5,259 nt of DNA from Bacillota bacterium (lineage in GTDB: Bacteria; Bacillota; Clostridia; Clostridiales; Clostridiaceae): contig JAEWQX010000198.1 in assembly GCA_023399035.1 (NCBI GenBank), positions 1 through 5,259 on the forward strand, read 5' to 3'. Under the pieces are notes generated by a model. It saw only the letters and a program-made list of their open reading frames with translations. It was not told where the DNA came from and made no database searches. Made by a program: the position numbers and the translations under genes. Positions 1 through 5,186 of the stretch are shown one piece after another (within the stretch, counting starts at the first letter, position 1; every line of letters begins with the position of its first letter).

Positions 1-1
1 A

Positions 2-85
2 GGTGGTATTATTGGATGCATTATAAGTTCGATTATTTACAGAATGATCAGTGTATTTTTTAATAAGGACACATCTTTATGTTAG
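2..85 (+). CDS. C-terminal end of an unidentified membrane protein (partial)
   Basis: The frame starting at base 2 is open for 27 codons and stops at TAG 83-85. Its residues are strongly hydrophobic at first (GGIIGCIISSII), then carry YRM and a polar tail (NKDTSLC). This looks like a final membrane helix followed by a short cytoplasmic end. A terminator-like hairpin begins four bases after the stop, which supports this being the true end of a gene. The start lies outside the window and the fragment is too short to assign a family. An exopolysaccharide membrane protein is possible from the context, but nothing in these residues proves it. Chance openness over 27 codons in such AT-rich DNA is not negligible, so confidence rests mainly on the hydrophobic pattern and the terminator. 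Confidence 0.6.
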   Translation, partial: GGIIGCIISSIIYRMISVFFNKDTSLC

Positions 86-88
86 CAT

Positions 89-137
89 AACAGACTTATT
101 TTATCAGTATATACTGGTAAAATGAGTCTGTTTTTAT
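89..137 (+). terminator. Intrinsic terminator of the upstream gene
   Basis: Arms 89-110 and 111-132 are complementary over 22 positions, with only two G-U pairs in the RNA, and meet without a formal loop. The tip would open around CAGTATATACTG. The right arm runs directly into a T-run (131-135). It lies four bases after the TAG at 83-85, so it should end transcription of the upstream membrane protein gene. No comparable T-run follows on the minus strand, so it is mainly a plus-strand terminator. Confidence 0.85.
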
Positions 138-194
138 AATTTACTAAATTATATTGCTGCAGCTATTTTTTAGAATAAATACTTGATGAAAAAA

Positions 195-305
195 CTAGTT
201 GTCATAAATAAACTTATGTATTTTTTCAATTGTAGCATCCTCATCAAATACATAGTAATATACATTATTTATAGATTTACCACTAATATTCTTTTTATTG
301 GAAGT
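195..305 (-). pseudogene. Possible gene remnant, unidentified
   Basis: On the minus strand 36 codons are open between a stop at 306-308 and the stop at 195-197. The translation reads like protein at its end (NNVYYYVFDEDATIEKIHK, then FIYDN), with codons such as GAT GAG GAT GCT ACA. There is no ATG, GTG or TTG start, no ribosome binding site, and further stops lie just upstream in the same frame. It could be the last piece of a gene lost when this locus was rearranged. I do not recognise a family, and chance openness of this length has a probability of a few percent per frame here, so the call is weak. Confidence 0.15.
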
Positions 306-498
306 TTATGAGTATAATTCATTATTTCATCATCCTTAATTTATGTTTACATTATGAAGTATATTCATAAATGACAATTTATATGCATTTATAGTTGTGA
401 TATTAATATATATGGATTTGAATAATTTTGAGGTTGAGTGTAGTCATTTTATTTTTAAAATGTTAATATAAGAAATAATTGTAATATATTTACAAAAT

Positions 499-672
499 AT
501 GAAGAATATGTTAATATATATTAAGGTTAAAACAAATAAATTTCAATACAGGAAAGAGGAGGATTTAAGTAAAAATTATCAAAAATATAAATTATTTTTG
601 CATAAACAAAGTATATTAAGAAGAAATTTGATAAACGTAAGGATGAATAATGTTTATACAATGATTTTATGA
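499..672 (+). other. 57-codon open frame without ribosome site, doubtful
   Basis: ATG 499 opens a frame of 57 codons ending at TGA 670-672. The product would be very basic and lysine-rich, including KNYQKYKLFLHKQSILRRN. No Shine-Dalgarno sequence precedes the ATG (the upstream bases are TATATTTACAAAAT). The strong ribosome-binding-like purine run lies inside the frame at 549-562, and the part after it (from AGT 568) could once have been the start of a shorter gene. I see no recognisable domain. Most likely it is chance or part of a decayed gene. Confidence 0.12.
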
Positions 673-734
673 CAGTTAATTCTGCTAAAGCTTGTTAAGT
701 GATAAAAGAAGCAGAAATGGAATCATTTATTTAA
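549..734 (+). pseudogene. Possible eroded gene with a start-less ribosome binding site
   Basis: A strong purine run ending in GAGGAGG (556-562) looks like a functional ribosome binding site, but no ATG, GTG or TTG follows at normal spacing; AGT 568-570 stands where a start would be expected. Downstream, protein-like pieces appear in one frame, broken by stops: KKFDKRKDE (to stop 648-650), NDFMTVNSAKAC (to stop 696-698) and VIKEAEMESFI (to stop 732-734). The segment directly after the ribosome site is open in a different frame up to 672. This pattern suits a gene degraded by point mutations and at least one frameshift. No family is recognised, and chance cannot be excluded. Confidence 0.2.
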
Positions 735-749
735 TTAATATGATATTTA

Positions 750-777
750 TTGAAACATTATGTATAAAATTTAAAAT
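750..777 (+). promoter_or_regulatory. Candidate sigma-A promoter for ugd operon
   Basis: TTGAAA (750-755) and TAAAAT (772-777) are separated by 16 bases and each match the -35 and -10 consensus at five of six positions. The start of transcription would be near 784, giving a leader of about 48 bases. A perfect TATAAT at 780-785 is an alternative -10, but it has no good -35 at the right distance. AT-richness makes such matches common, so the exact box is uncertain. The position just before the first gene of a tight operon supports a promoter here. Confidence 0.45.
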
Positions 778-783
778 TTTATA
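763..783. repeat. Perfect palindrome over the ugd promoter, possible operator
   Basis: The arms TATAAAATTT (763-772) and AAATTTTATA (774-783) are exact inverted copies around a single A at 773. The palindrome covers the candidate -10 TAAAAT and most of the alternative TATAAT, a natural place for a repressor to block RNA polymerase. It contains only A and T, so a palindrome of this size could arise by chance. No known operator consensus is matched with confidence. Confidence 0.3.
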
Positions 784-831
784 ATTTATTAAATGTGTAT
801 AGAAGAATATGAGGGAGTGTAAGGAGAAATT

Positions 832-2178
832 ATGAAAATTGTAGTAGCAGGAACAGGCTATGTGGGGTTAGTAACTGGCGCATGTTTAGCTGAAAAAGGG
901 CATATGGTTACTTGTATTGATATTGATCAAAATAAAATTGAAAAAATGAAGCAAGGTATTTCGCCTATATACGAGCCACAGCTTGATACATTATTAAAAA
1001 GGAACTATTCCCAAGGAAGATTAAACTTTACTACAGATTATAAAAGTGCATACAAAGATGCGGATTTGATTTTTATAGGCGTTGGAACACCCGAAAGAGA
1101 AGATGGATCAGCAAATCTAGATTATGTATTTAATGTTTGCAGGCAGATTGCTGAAAATGTTGAACGTGACTGTTTAGTAGTAGTAAAATCTACAGTTCCA
1201 ATTGGAACTAATGACAGAGTAGAACAATATTTAAGAGAAAATTTAAAAAATAATGTTCAAATAGAAGTTGCATCAAATCCAGAATTTTTATCTCAAGGAA
1301 CAGCAGTAGAAGATACACTTCATGCAAAAAGGATAGTAATTGGAGTTGAATCTAAAAGAGCTGAGAATATATTAAAAGAAGTATATGAAAGATATGATCA
1401 GCCAATAATTGTAACTAATAGAAGAAGTGCAGAAATGATAAAATATGCATCTAACGATTTTTTAGCACTAAAGATTTCATTTATAAATGAAATAGCTAAT
1501 TTTTGCGAAATAGTTGGAGCAGATATAGAGGATGTAACAAAAGGAATGAGCTATGATCCAAGAATAGGAAACAAGTTTTTAAAAGCTGGTATTGGATATG
1601 GAGGTTCATGCTTCCCTAAAGATACAAAAGCACTACATTGGCTGTCTAATGATAATGGAAATGAGATTAGGACAATAAAAGCTACTATTGAAGTAAATGA
1701 AAATCAAAAATATAAACTGTTTAGACAAGCCAAAAAAGTATATGGTGATTTGAAAAATCTTAAAATTGCAGTTCTAGGGCTTACATTTAAACCAGGAACA
1801 GATGACTTGAGAGAGGCTCCATCAATACCTAATGTTAGAAGATTATTAGATGAAGGTGCAAAAGTTTCAGTATATGATCCAGTTGGAGAAAAGAACTTTA
1901 AGAGAATTTTTCCAAATGAGGTTGAATATAAAGAAACTCCACAAGAAGCATTAGTAAATGCAGATATGGTATTCATATTTACGGAATGGGATGAAATAAA
2001 AAACATAAATTTAGATGAATATGTTGATCTTATGAATACTCCCATAATATTTGATGGAAGGAACTGTTATAAGATTAGCGATGTAAAAGAAAAAGATATA
2101 GATTATTATTCAGTTGGAAGACAAGCTATATTAAATGCTTATAAAAATAAAAATTATAATGACATTGCAATAATATAA
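832..2178 (+). CDS. ugd: UDP-glucose 6-dehydrogenase
   Basis: This enzyme oxidises UDP-glucose twice with NAD+ to give UDP-glucuronate in the cytoplasm, a precursor for acidic polysaccharides. The 448-residue length is normal for the bacterial UDP-glucose/GDP-mannose dehydrogenase family. The N-terminal NAD-binding fold shows GTGYVG at 7-12, followed by GVGTP at 83-87, KSTVPIGT at 119-126 and NPEFLSQG at 149-156. The active site is present: Lys204 and Asn208 in EMIKYASN, and the catalytic Cys260 and Asp264 in GGSCFPKD (257-264). The C-terminal UDP-binding domain has LGLTFKPGTDDLREAP at 315-330. A GDP-mannose or UDP-N-acetylmannosamine dehydrogenase is less likely, since the FKPGTDDLREAP and GGSCFPKD forms are those of UDP-glucose enzymes. 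AAGGAG at 821-826 lies five bases before the ATG and fixes the start. It is the first gene of the unit, 19 bases before the pssD ATG, and presumably supplies the sugar donor used by it. Confidence 0.95.
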   Translation: MKIVVAGTGYVGLVTGACLAEKGHMVTCIDIDQNKIEKMKQGISPIYEPQLDTLLKRNYSQGRLNFTTDYKSAYKDADLIFIGVGTPEREDGSANLDYVFNVCRQIAENVERDCLVVVKSTVPIGTNDRVEQYLRENLKNNVQIEVASNPEFLSQGTAVEDTLHAKRIVIGVESKRAENILKEVYERYDQPIIVTNRRSAEMIKYASNDFLALKISFINEIANFCEIVGADIEDVTKGMSYDPRIGNKFLKAGIGYGGSCFPKDTKALHWLSNDNGNEIRTIKATIEVNENQKYKLFRQAKKVYGDLKNLKIAVLGLTFKPGTDDLREAPSIPNVRRLLDEGAKVSVYDPVGEKNFKRIFPNEVEYKETPQEALVNADMVFIFTEWDEIKNINLDEYVDLMNTPIIFDGRNCYKISDVKEKDIDYYSVGRQAILNAYKNKNYNDIAII

Positions 2179-2187
2179 TTCTTGTGT

Positions 2188-2193
2188 GGTGAT
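2188..2193 (+). promoter_or_regulatory. Ribosome binding site deciding the pssD start
   Basis: GGTGAT matches the 3' part of the Shine-Dalgarno sequence (AGGAGGTGAT) and sits four bases before ATG 2198. The earlier in-frame GTG at 2186 overlaps this site and has no purine run before it, so ATG 2198 is the preferred start. Confidence 0.65.
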
Positions 2194-2197
2194 TGAA

Positions 2198-2656
2198 ATG
2201 GTAAAAATATGTTTTATATCATCTAGTGGAGGTCATTTTGAACAATTAATGATGCTAAAACCACTAATGGATAAATATAAAAGTTTTATAGTGACTGAGA
2301 AAACAAATTATAAAGTAAGTGGGTGCAACAGGACAATTTATTACTTAGATCAGGTAAATAGAAATGAAAAATTATTTGTTTTAAAAATGATAAAAAATTC
2401 ACTAAAAACATTAAAAATATTTATTAAAGAAAAGCCTGATGTAATTATCACAACAGGAGTACTTTCTGCAATTCCTATGTGTATAATAGGTAAGATTTTT
2501 AGAAAAAAGCTGATTTATATTGAATCTTTTGCAAAGGTCAATACTCCGACATTAACTGGAAAGTTAATATATAAGTTTGCAGATCAGTTTTATGTTCAGT
2601 GGAGAGATATGCTGAAAATATATCCAGAAGCAATATATAGGGGGGGAATATATTGA
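2198..2656 (+). CDS. pssD: PssD/Cps14F-type glycosyltransferase subunit (Alg14-like)
   Basis: This is the membrane-side partner subunit of a two-part glycosyltransferase; it recruits the sugar-nucleotide-binding subunit PssE and probably contacts the lipid-linked acceptor at the inner face of the membrane. From ATG 2198 it has 152 residues, a usual length for the family. Visible family features are the N-terminal CFISSSGGH (5-13) followed by EQL, a TTGVLSAIP segment (85-93) leading into a hydrophobic stretch (to about 100), IESFAKV (108-114), and the C-terminal FADQFYVQW (127-135) with YPEAIYRGG (142-150). An upstream GTG at 2186 would add four residues but lacks a ribosome site. Its stop overlaps the pssE start by four bases, so the two are probably translationally coupled. 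The final codons contain a seven-G run that could slip. PssDE in Rhizobium transfers glucuronate and Cps14FG in Streptococcus transfers galactose; the adjacent ugd favours glucuronate here, by inference. Confidence 0.9.
   Translation: MVKICFISSSGGHFEQLMMLKPLMDKYKSFIVTEKTNYKVSGCNRTIYYLDQVNRNEKLFVLKMIKNSLKTLKIFIKEKPDVIITTGVLSAIPMCIIGKIFRKKLIYIESFAKVNTPTLTGKLIYKFADQFYVQWRDMLKIYPEAIYRGGIY
2640..2646 (+). promoter_or_regulatory. Seven-G run: pssE ribosome site and possible slip site
   Basis: Seven consecutive Gs preceded by A (2639) form the only plausible ribosome binding site for pssE, six bases before its TTG start. They also encode the end of pssD (AGG GGG GGA). In the pssD frame the bases 2641-2647 read G_GGG_GGA, which fits the general X_XXY_YYZ form of a -1 slip site. 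A shift there enters the pssE frame with no stop. The ribosome-site role is likely; the frameshift role is inference. Confidence 0.55.
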
Positions 2657-3132
2657 TTTTTATAACAGTGGGAAGTCAAAAATTTCAATTCAATAGGTTA
2701 TTAGAAACAATTGATACATTAATTAAAAACAAAGAAATTACAGAAGATGTATTTGCACAGACTGGTTATAGCAACTATAAACCTAAAAACTATAAATTTA
2801 AAGATTTCCTTGATAGAGATGAATTTGAAAGTGCTATAAGTAAATGCAGTATATTAGTTACACATGGAGGAACTGGTGCTATTGTTAATGGTCTTAAGCG
2901 TGAAAAAAAGGTTATTGCAGTGCCCAGATTAAAAAAATATAAGGAACATGTTGATGATCATCAGCTTCAGATTATACATGAATTTGAGGGGATGAATTTA
3001 ATAAGTGCAGTTTATGATTTAAAGGATTTAAAAGACTGCATTAATACTATTAAAGATAAAGTATTTAATAAGTATGAATCTAATACTAGAAATATAATTA
3101 ATTCTATTGATAAGTTTATAGCGGTTAATTAG
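2653..3132 (+). CDS. pssE: PssE/Cps14G-type glycosyltransferase subunit (Alg13-like)
   Basis: This is the sugar-nucleotide-binding, catalytic partner of PssD, resembling the C-terminal half of a MurG-type GT28 enzyme and acting at the cytoplasmic face of the membrane. The 159 residues begin with the typical IFITVGSQKFQFNRLL (2-17). They contain the nucleotide-binding loop VTHGGTGAI (69-77) and the family signature PRLKKYKEHVDDHQ (91-104). The start is TTG at 2653, overlapping the pssD stop TGA (2654-2656), with the G-rich ribosome site six bases upstream. No better start exists, since the conserved N-terminus begins right at this codon. The four-base overlap and shared G-run suggest equal production of both subunits by translational coupling. 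The transferred sugar cannot be read from the sequence; glucuronate is favoured by the neighbouring ugd. Confidence 0.92.
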   Translation: MIFITVGSQKFQFNRLLETIDTLIKNKEITEDVFAQTGYSNYKPKNYKFKDFLDRDEFESAISKCSILVTHGGTGAIVNGLKREKKVIAVPRLKKYKEHVDDHQLQIIHEFEGMNLISAVYDLKDLKDCINTIKDKVFNKYESNTRNIINSIDKFIAVN

Positions 3133-3133
3133 T

Positions 3134-3140
3134 AAGGAGA
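3134..3140 (+). promoter_or_regulatory. Ribosome binding site deciding the GT4 start
   Basis: AAGGAGA lies seven bases before TTG 3148. A nearer ATG at 3143 is out of frame, only two bases from the site, and runs into TGA after two codons. The TTG therefore is the start of the glycosyltransferase gene. Confidence 0.75.
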
Positions 3141-3147
3141 TTATGTT

Positions 3148-4218
3148 TTGAATATATTATATTTAAATAATGATATGACTATTGGTGGAGTATCGAAATG
3201 TATTTTAAAGCTTACAAAAGAATTTATAAAGGATAATAATATATTTATTGCAAGCAAAAGTAATGGAGTTTTATTGCCTGAGTTTGAAAAAATGGGAATA
3301 AAAAATATTGATTTAAGTGATGTTGATGATAAATCTCCTCAAAATATATTAAAAAATATATCTATTATAAAGAATGCAGTTGAAGAAAATAATATTGATA
3401 TAATTCATAGCCACCATAGAATGACTACATTATTAGCTAAAATTGTATCCAAGCTAACTGGTGTTAAAGTTATTCATACTCAGCACTTGTGCATAAATGA
3501 TAAATATAAACTCACTAAATTAGCTTTGAATCATATAAATACAATTACAGTGAGCAATGCAGCCAAGAGAATACTAGTTGAAAAAGCCAACTTAAAAAGT
3601 GATGATATTACAACTATTTACAATACTATAGAAACAGAGAATAAAAATAAAGAAATCGACAAACGATTAATTAATTTAAAAGAAAATGGATACTTCATTG
3701 TAGCACAGATAAGCAGAGTTATAGATTATAAAGGAGTATATGATTTTATTGAAATTGCAAAATCAGTAGCTGAGGTTAACGATCAGATTAAATTTGTGCT
3801 TATTGGTGATGGGCCTGAATATGAAAAGATATCTAAGCAGGTAGAGAGAGAGAATCTTGGTAATATAGTCTTTTTATTAGGAGCCAAAAATAATGTCATT
3901 GAGCATTTAAAAAAGATTGATGTAGTGTTGTTATGTTCATATATTGAAGGGTTTCCATTAGCACCATTAGAAGCATTTTCTCAGGGAGTACCGGTTATTG
4001 CAACTAATATTGATGGTACTAATGAAGAAATAAATAATGGATATAATGGATATTTAGTAAAAAAGAAAGATATACAAGCATTCAAGAAAAATATAATCAA
4101 GTTATATGAAGACAGAGAGTCGTACAATAAAATGCAGGAGAATTGCAGAAGAATTTTTAGAGATAAATTTAATGAGAAAATTTATTATGAGAAGCATCTT
4201 AATATGTATTTGATGTAA
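3148..4218 (+). CDS. Glycosyltransferase family 4 (GT-B fold)
   Basis: This is a retaining GT-B glycosyltransferase that would add one sugar from a nucleotide donor to the growing lipid-linked repeat unit in the cytoplasm. The 356 residues show both halves of the fold. The N-terminal acceptor domain has the glycine loop IGGVSK (12-17) and DIIHSHHR (84-91). The C-terminal Glycos_transf_1 domain opens with ISRVIDYKGVYDFI (188-201), holding the Arg190 and Lys195 usually used for donor phosphates. IGDGPEYEKI (219-228) and the E-x7-E motif EGFPLAPLE (267-275) follow. It starts at TTG 3148 with AAGGAGA seven bases upstream and lies 15 bases after pssE, so it is co-transcribed with ugd-pssD-pssE. 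It is the last gene before a terminator-like hairpin. Donor and linkage cannot be deduced from the sequence. Confidence 0.92.
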   Translation: MNILYLNNDMTIGGVSKCILKLTKEFIKDNNIFIASKSNGVLLPEFEKMGIKNIDLSDVDDKSPQNILKNISIIKNAVEENNIDIIHSHHRMTTLLAKIVSKLTGVKVIHTQHLCINDKYKLTKLALNHINTITVSNAAKRILVEKANLKSDDITTIYNTIETENKNKEIDKRLINLKENGYFIVAQISRVIDYKGVYDFIEIAKSVAEVNDQIKFVLIGDGPEYEKISKQVERENLGNIVFLLGAKNNVIEHLKKIDVVLLCSYIEGFPLAPLEAFSQGVPVIATNIDGTNEEINNGYNGYLVKKKDIQAFKKNIIKLYEDRESYNKMQENCRRIFRDKFNEKIYYEKHLNMYLM

Positions 4219-4230
4219 AAATAAAAGATA

Positions 4231-4274
4231 GATAAGTAAAATTATAAGAGGAATTTTTACTTATTTTTCTTTTT
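4231..4274 (+). terminator. Probable terminator of the ugd-pssDE-GT4 unit
   Basis: ATAAGTAAAA (4232-4241) pairs exactly with TTTTACTTAT (4255-4264), extended by a G-U pair at 4231 and 4265, with a 13-base loop. A T-rich run with one C follows (4265-4274). It begins 12 bases after the GT4 stop. The stem is weak in G and C, so termination may be partial, allowing some read-through into the Wzz-like gene. Confidence 0.6.
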
Positions 4275-4364
4275 AAAAATAAAAATGCATAATGACTAAA
4301 TTTAGACTATATAGCGATAATTTAATTATTTTTAAATCTGCTGTATATAAAAAATATATAAAAA

Positions 4365-4419
4365 ATTCTATAATATCTAAAAATAATTTACAAAATATGG
4401 TAAAATAACATTATAGAAT
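4365..4419. repeat. Inverted repeat flanking the Wzz-like gene promoter
   Basis: ATTCTATAAT (4365-4374) and ATTATAGAAT (4410-4419) are exact inverted copies, 35 bases apart. The candidate promoter lies between them and the right arm covers the expected transcription start. The pair could be two operator half-sites or a DNA-looping site. The arms also contain TATAAT (4369-4374), which alone could be an alternative -10. A chance match of this size is possible in AT-rich DNA. Confidence 0.35.
4398..4406 (+). promoter_or_regulatory. Extended -10 promoter of the Wzz-like gene
   Basis: TGGTAAAAT matches the extended -10 form TGnTATAAT at all but one position, a common promoter type in low-GC Gram-positives. 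No good -35 is present at 17 bases, which is usual for extended -10 promoters. Transcription would start near 4413, giving a leader of about 25 bases before ATG 4438. The preceding terminator supports a separate start here. Confidence 0.5.
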
Positions 4420-4437
4420 AACTAAGGGGGAAATAAT

Positions 4438-5112
4438 ATGACTGATGAGATAAGGATAGATGATTTTATATCTATATTAAAAAAGAATTTCAAGTTAGGA
4501 ATCTGTATCACATTTTTATCAACTATTTTAAGCGTGTATATTGCGTTTGTTTTAATAGAACCAGTTTATCAAGCAAATACCAAAATATTTGTTGGAAAAG
4601 AAGCTACAGAACAAAGTGATGAAAAGTATAGTAATAATGATGTTCAAATGTATCAGCAATTGCTGAAGACATATGCTGAATTAATTAAAACAAATGATTT
4701 ACTCGAAGATTCTATCAGATATCAGAATTATGATATCAAGTCATCAGATATTTTTAAAAAGCTTACAGTTACTCCAAAGGCTGATACTCAGATATTGGAA
4801 ATAAGCTATAAAAATAAAGATAAAGTATTAGCTAGAGATATTTTAAGTCTTATAACAGATGAATTAATATCAAAATCATCGAGACTAATACCAAATGGAA
4901 AACTTGAAGTAGTTGAAACTGTAAGAATACCGGAAAAACCTATAAGTCCTAATAAAAAGCTTATAGTTATTATAGGATTTTCAATTGGAATATTACTTAC
5001 TATAGGAATAGTATTTATTAAGAACTTTATAACTGATCCTTTTAAAAATAACGATGAAATAGAAGAAATGTTGAGTGTGCCAGTAATCGGGATGATACCG
5101 TATGAAAAGTAG
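4438..5112 (+). CDS. Wzz/YveK-type polysaccharide chain-length regulator
   Basis: This membrane protein is of the Wzz (PF02706) kind, which in Gram-positives controls polysaccharide chain length and export and acts as the activating partner of a BY-type tyrosine kinase. Its 224 residues are a normal length. It has a short cytoplasmic N-terminus (DDFISILKKNFK, 8-19), a first membrane helix at about 20-42 followed by PVYQANTKIFV, and an extracytoplasmic middle part. A proline-rich stretch RIPEKPISPNKK (163-174) precedes a second helix at about 175-196. The C-terminal cytoplasmic tail (DEIEEMLSVPVIGMIPYEK, 206-224) is the part expected to contact the kinase. AAGGGGG (4424-4430), seven bases upstream, sets the ATG. 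It has its own promoter after a terminator. No kinase gene follows directly; the next gene is a GT32-type transferase 74 bases on. Confidence 0.9.
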   Translation: MTDEIRIDDFISILKKNFKLGICITFLSTILSVYIAFVLIEPVYQANTKIFVGKEATEQSDEKYSNNDVQMYQQLLKTYAELIKTNDLLEDSIRYQNYDIKSSDIFKKLTVTPKADTQILEISYKNKDKVLARDILSLITDELISKSSRLIPNGKLEVVETVRIPEKPISPNKKLIVIIGFSIGILLTIGIVFIKNFITDPFKNNDEIEEMLSVPVIGMIPYEK

Positions 5113-5130
5113 AAGATTACTTAGTAATAG

Positions 5131-5158
5131 TTAAGAATATATACTACCGAGTTATAAT
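5131..5158 (+). promoter_or_regulatory. Weak candidate promoter before the GT32 gene
   Basis: A perfect TATAAT (5153-5158) lies 28 bases before ATG 5187, with TTAAGA (5131-5136) 16 bases upstream as a poor -35. It could give the GT32-type gene independent transcription, but read-through from the Wzz-like gene is equally possible because no terminator is visible between them. Confidence 0.25.
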
Positions 5159-5186
5159 TTTAAAATAATTGATATGGAGGATAAAC

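Larger units (their letters stand above)
138..831. other. Long region without an intact gene
   Basis: Nearly 700 very AT-rich bases separate the terminator from ugd. I see no intact gene, tRNA, rRNA or CRISPR repeat, and no conserved core of a c-di-GMP riboswitch. What it holds: a 36-codon open stretch on the minus strand (195-305); a weak 7-bp hairpin with a TTTT loop (445-451 with 456-462); a 57-codon reading frame without a ribosome site (499-672); a strong Shine-Dalgarno-like sequence with no start codon (549-562); broken frame remnants to 734; and a candidate promoter with a palindrome at 750-785. The number of stops in every frame suggests decayed genes or long regulatory spacer. Confidence 0.7.

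Noticed and set aside
367..392. Hairpin ATAAATG / CATTTAT
   Set aside because: Only seven pairs with a 12-base loop, no T-run and no gene end nearby; expected by chance.
138..831. Riboswitch (c-di-GMP type) or eps-associated RNA element before the polysaccharide genes
   Set aside because: I looked for the conserved core motifs of c-di-GMP riboswitches and saw none; the region is too AT-rich and lacks strong nested stems.
1704..2045. 113-codon open frame on the minus strand inside ugd
   Set aside because: It lies wholly within the well-supported ugd gene and shows no domain or ribosome site; it is a shadow of the real gene.
2186..2197. GTG at 2186 as the pssD start
   Set aside because: No ribosome site precedes it, and GGTGAT is placed for ATG 2198, which gives the normal family N-terminus.
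3843..3853. AG dinucleotide run inside the GT4 gene, possible phase-variation site
   Set aside because: Only about five units, too short for frequent slippage, and it encodes an ordinary Glu-Arg-Glu in a surface helix.
488..4399. The 14-mer ATTTACAAAATATG occurs at 488-501 and at 4386-4399, the second next to the Wzz-like gene promoter
   Set aside because: One or two such matches are expected by chance in DNA this AT-rich, the flanks do not match, and the first copy is over 300 bases from any gene start.
5117..5127. Small palindrome TTACTTAGTAA after the Wzz-like gene as a terminator
   Set aside because: The stem is five pairs at most with almost no loop and no T-run.
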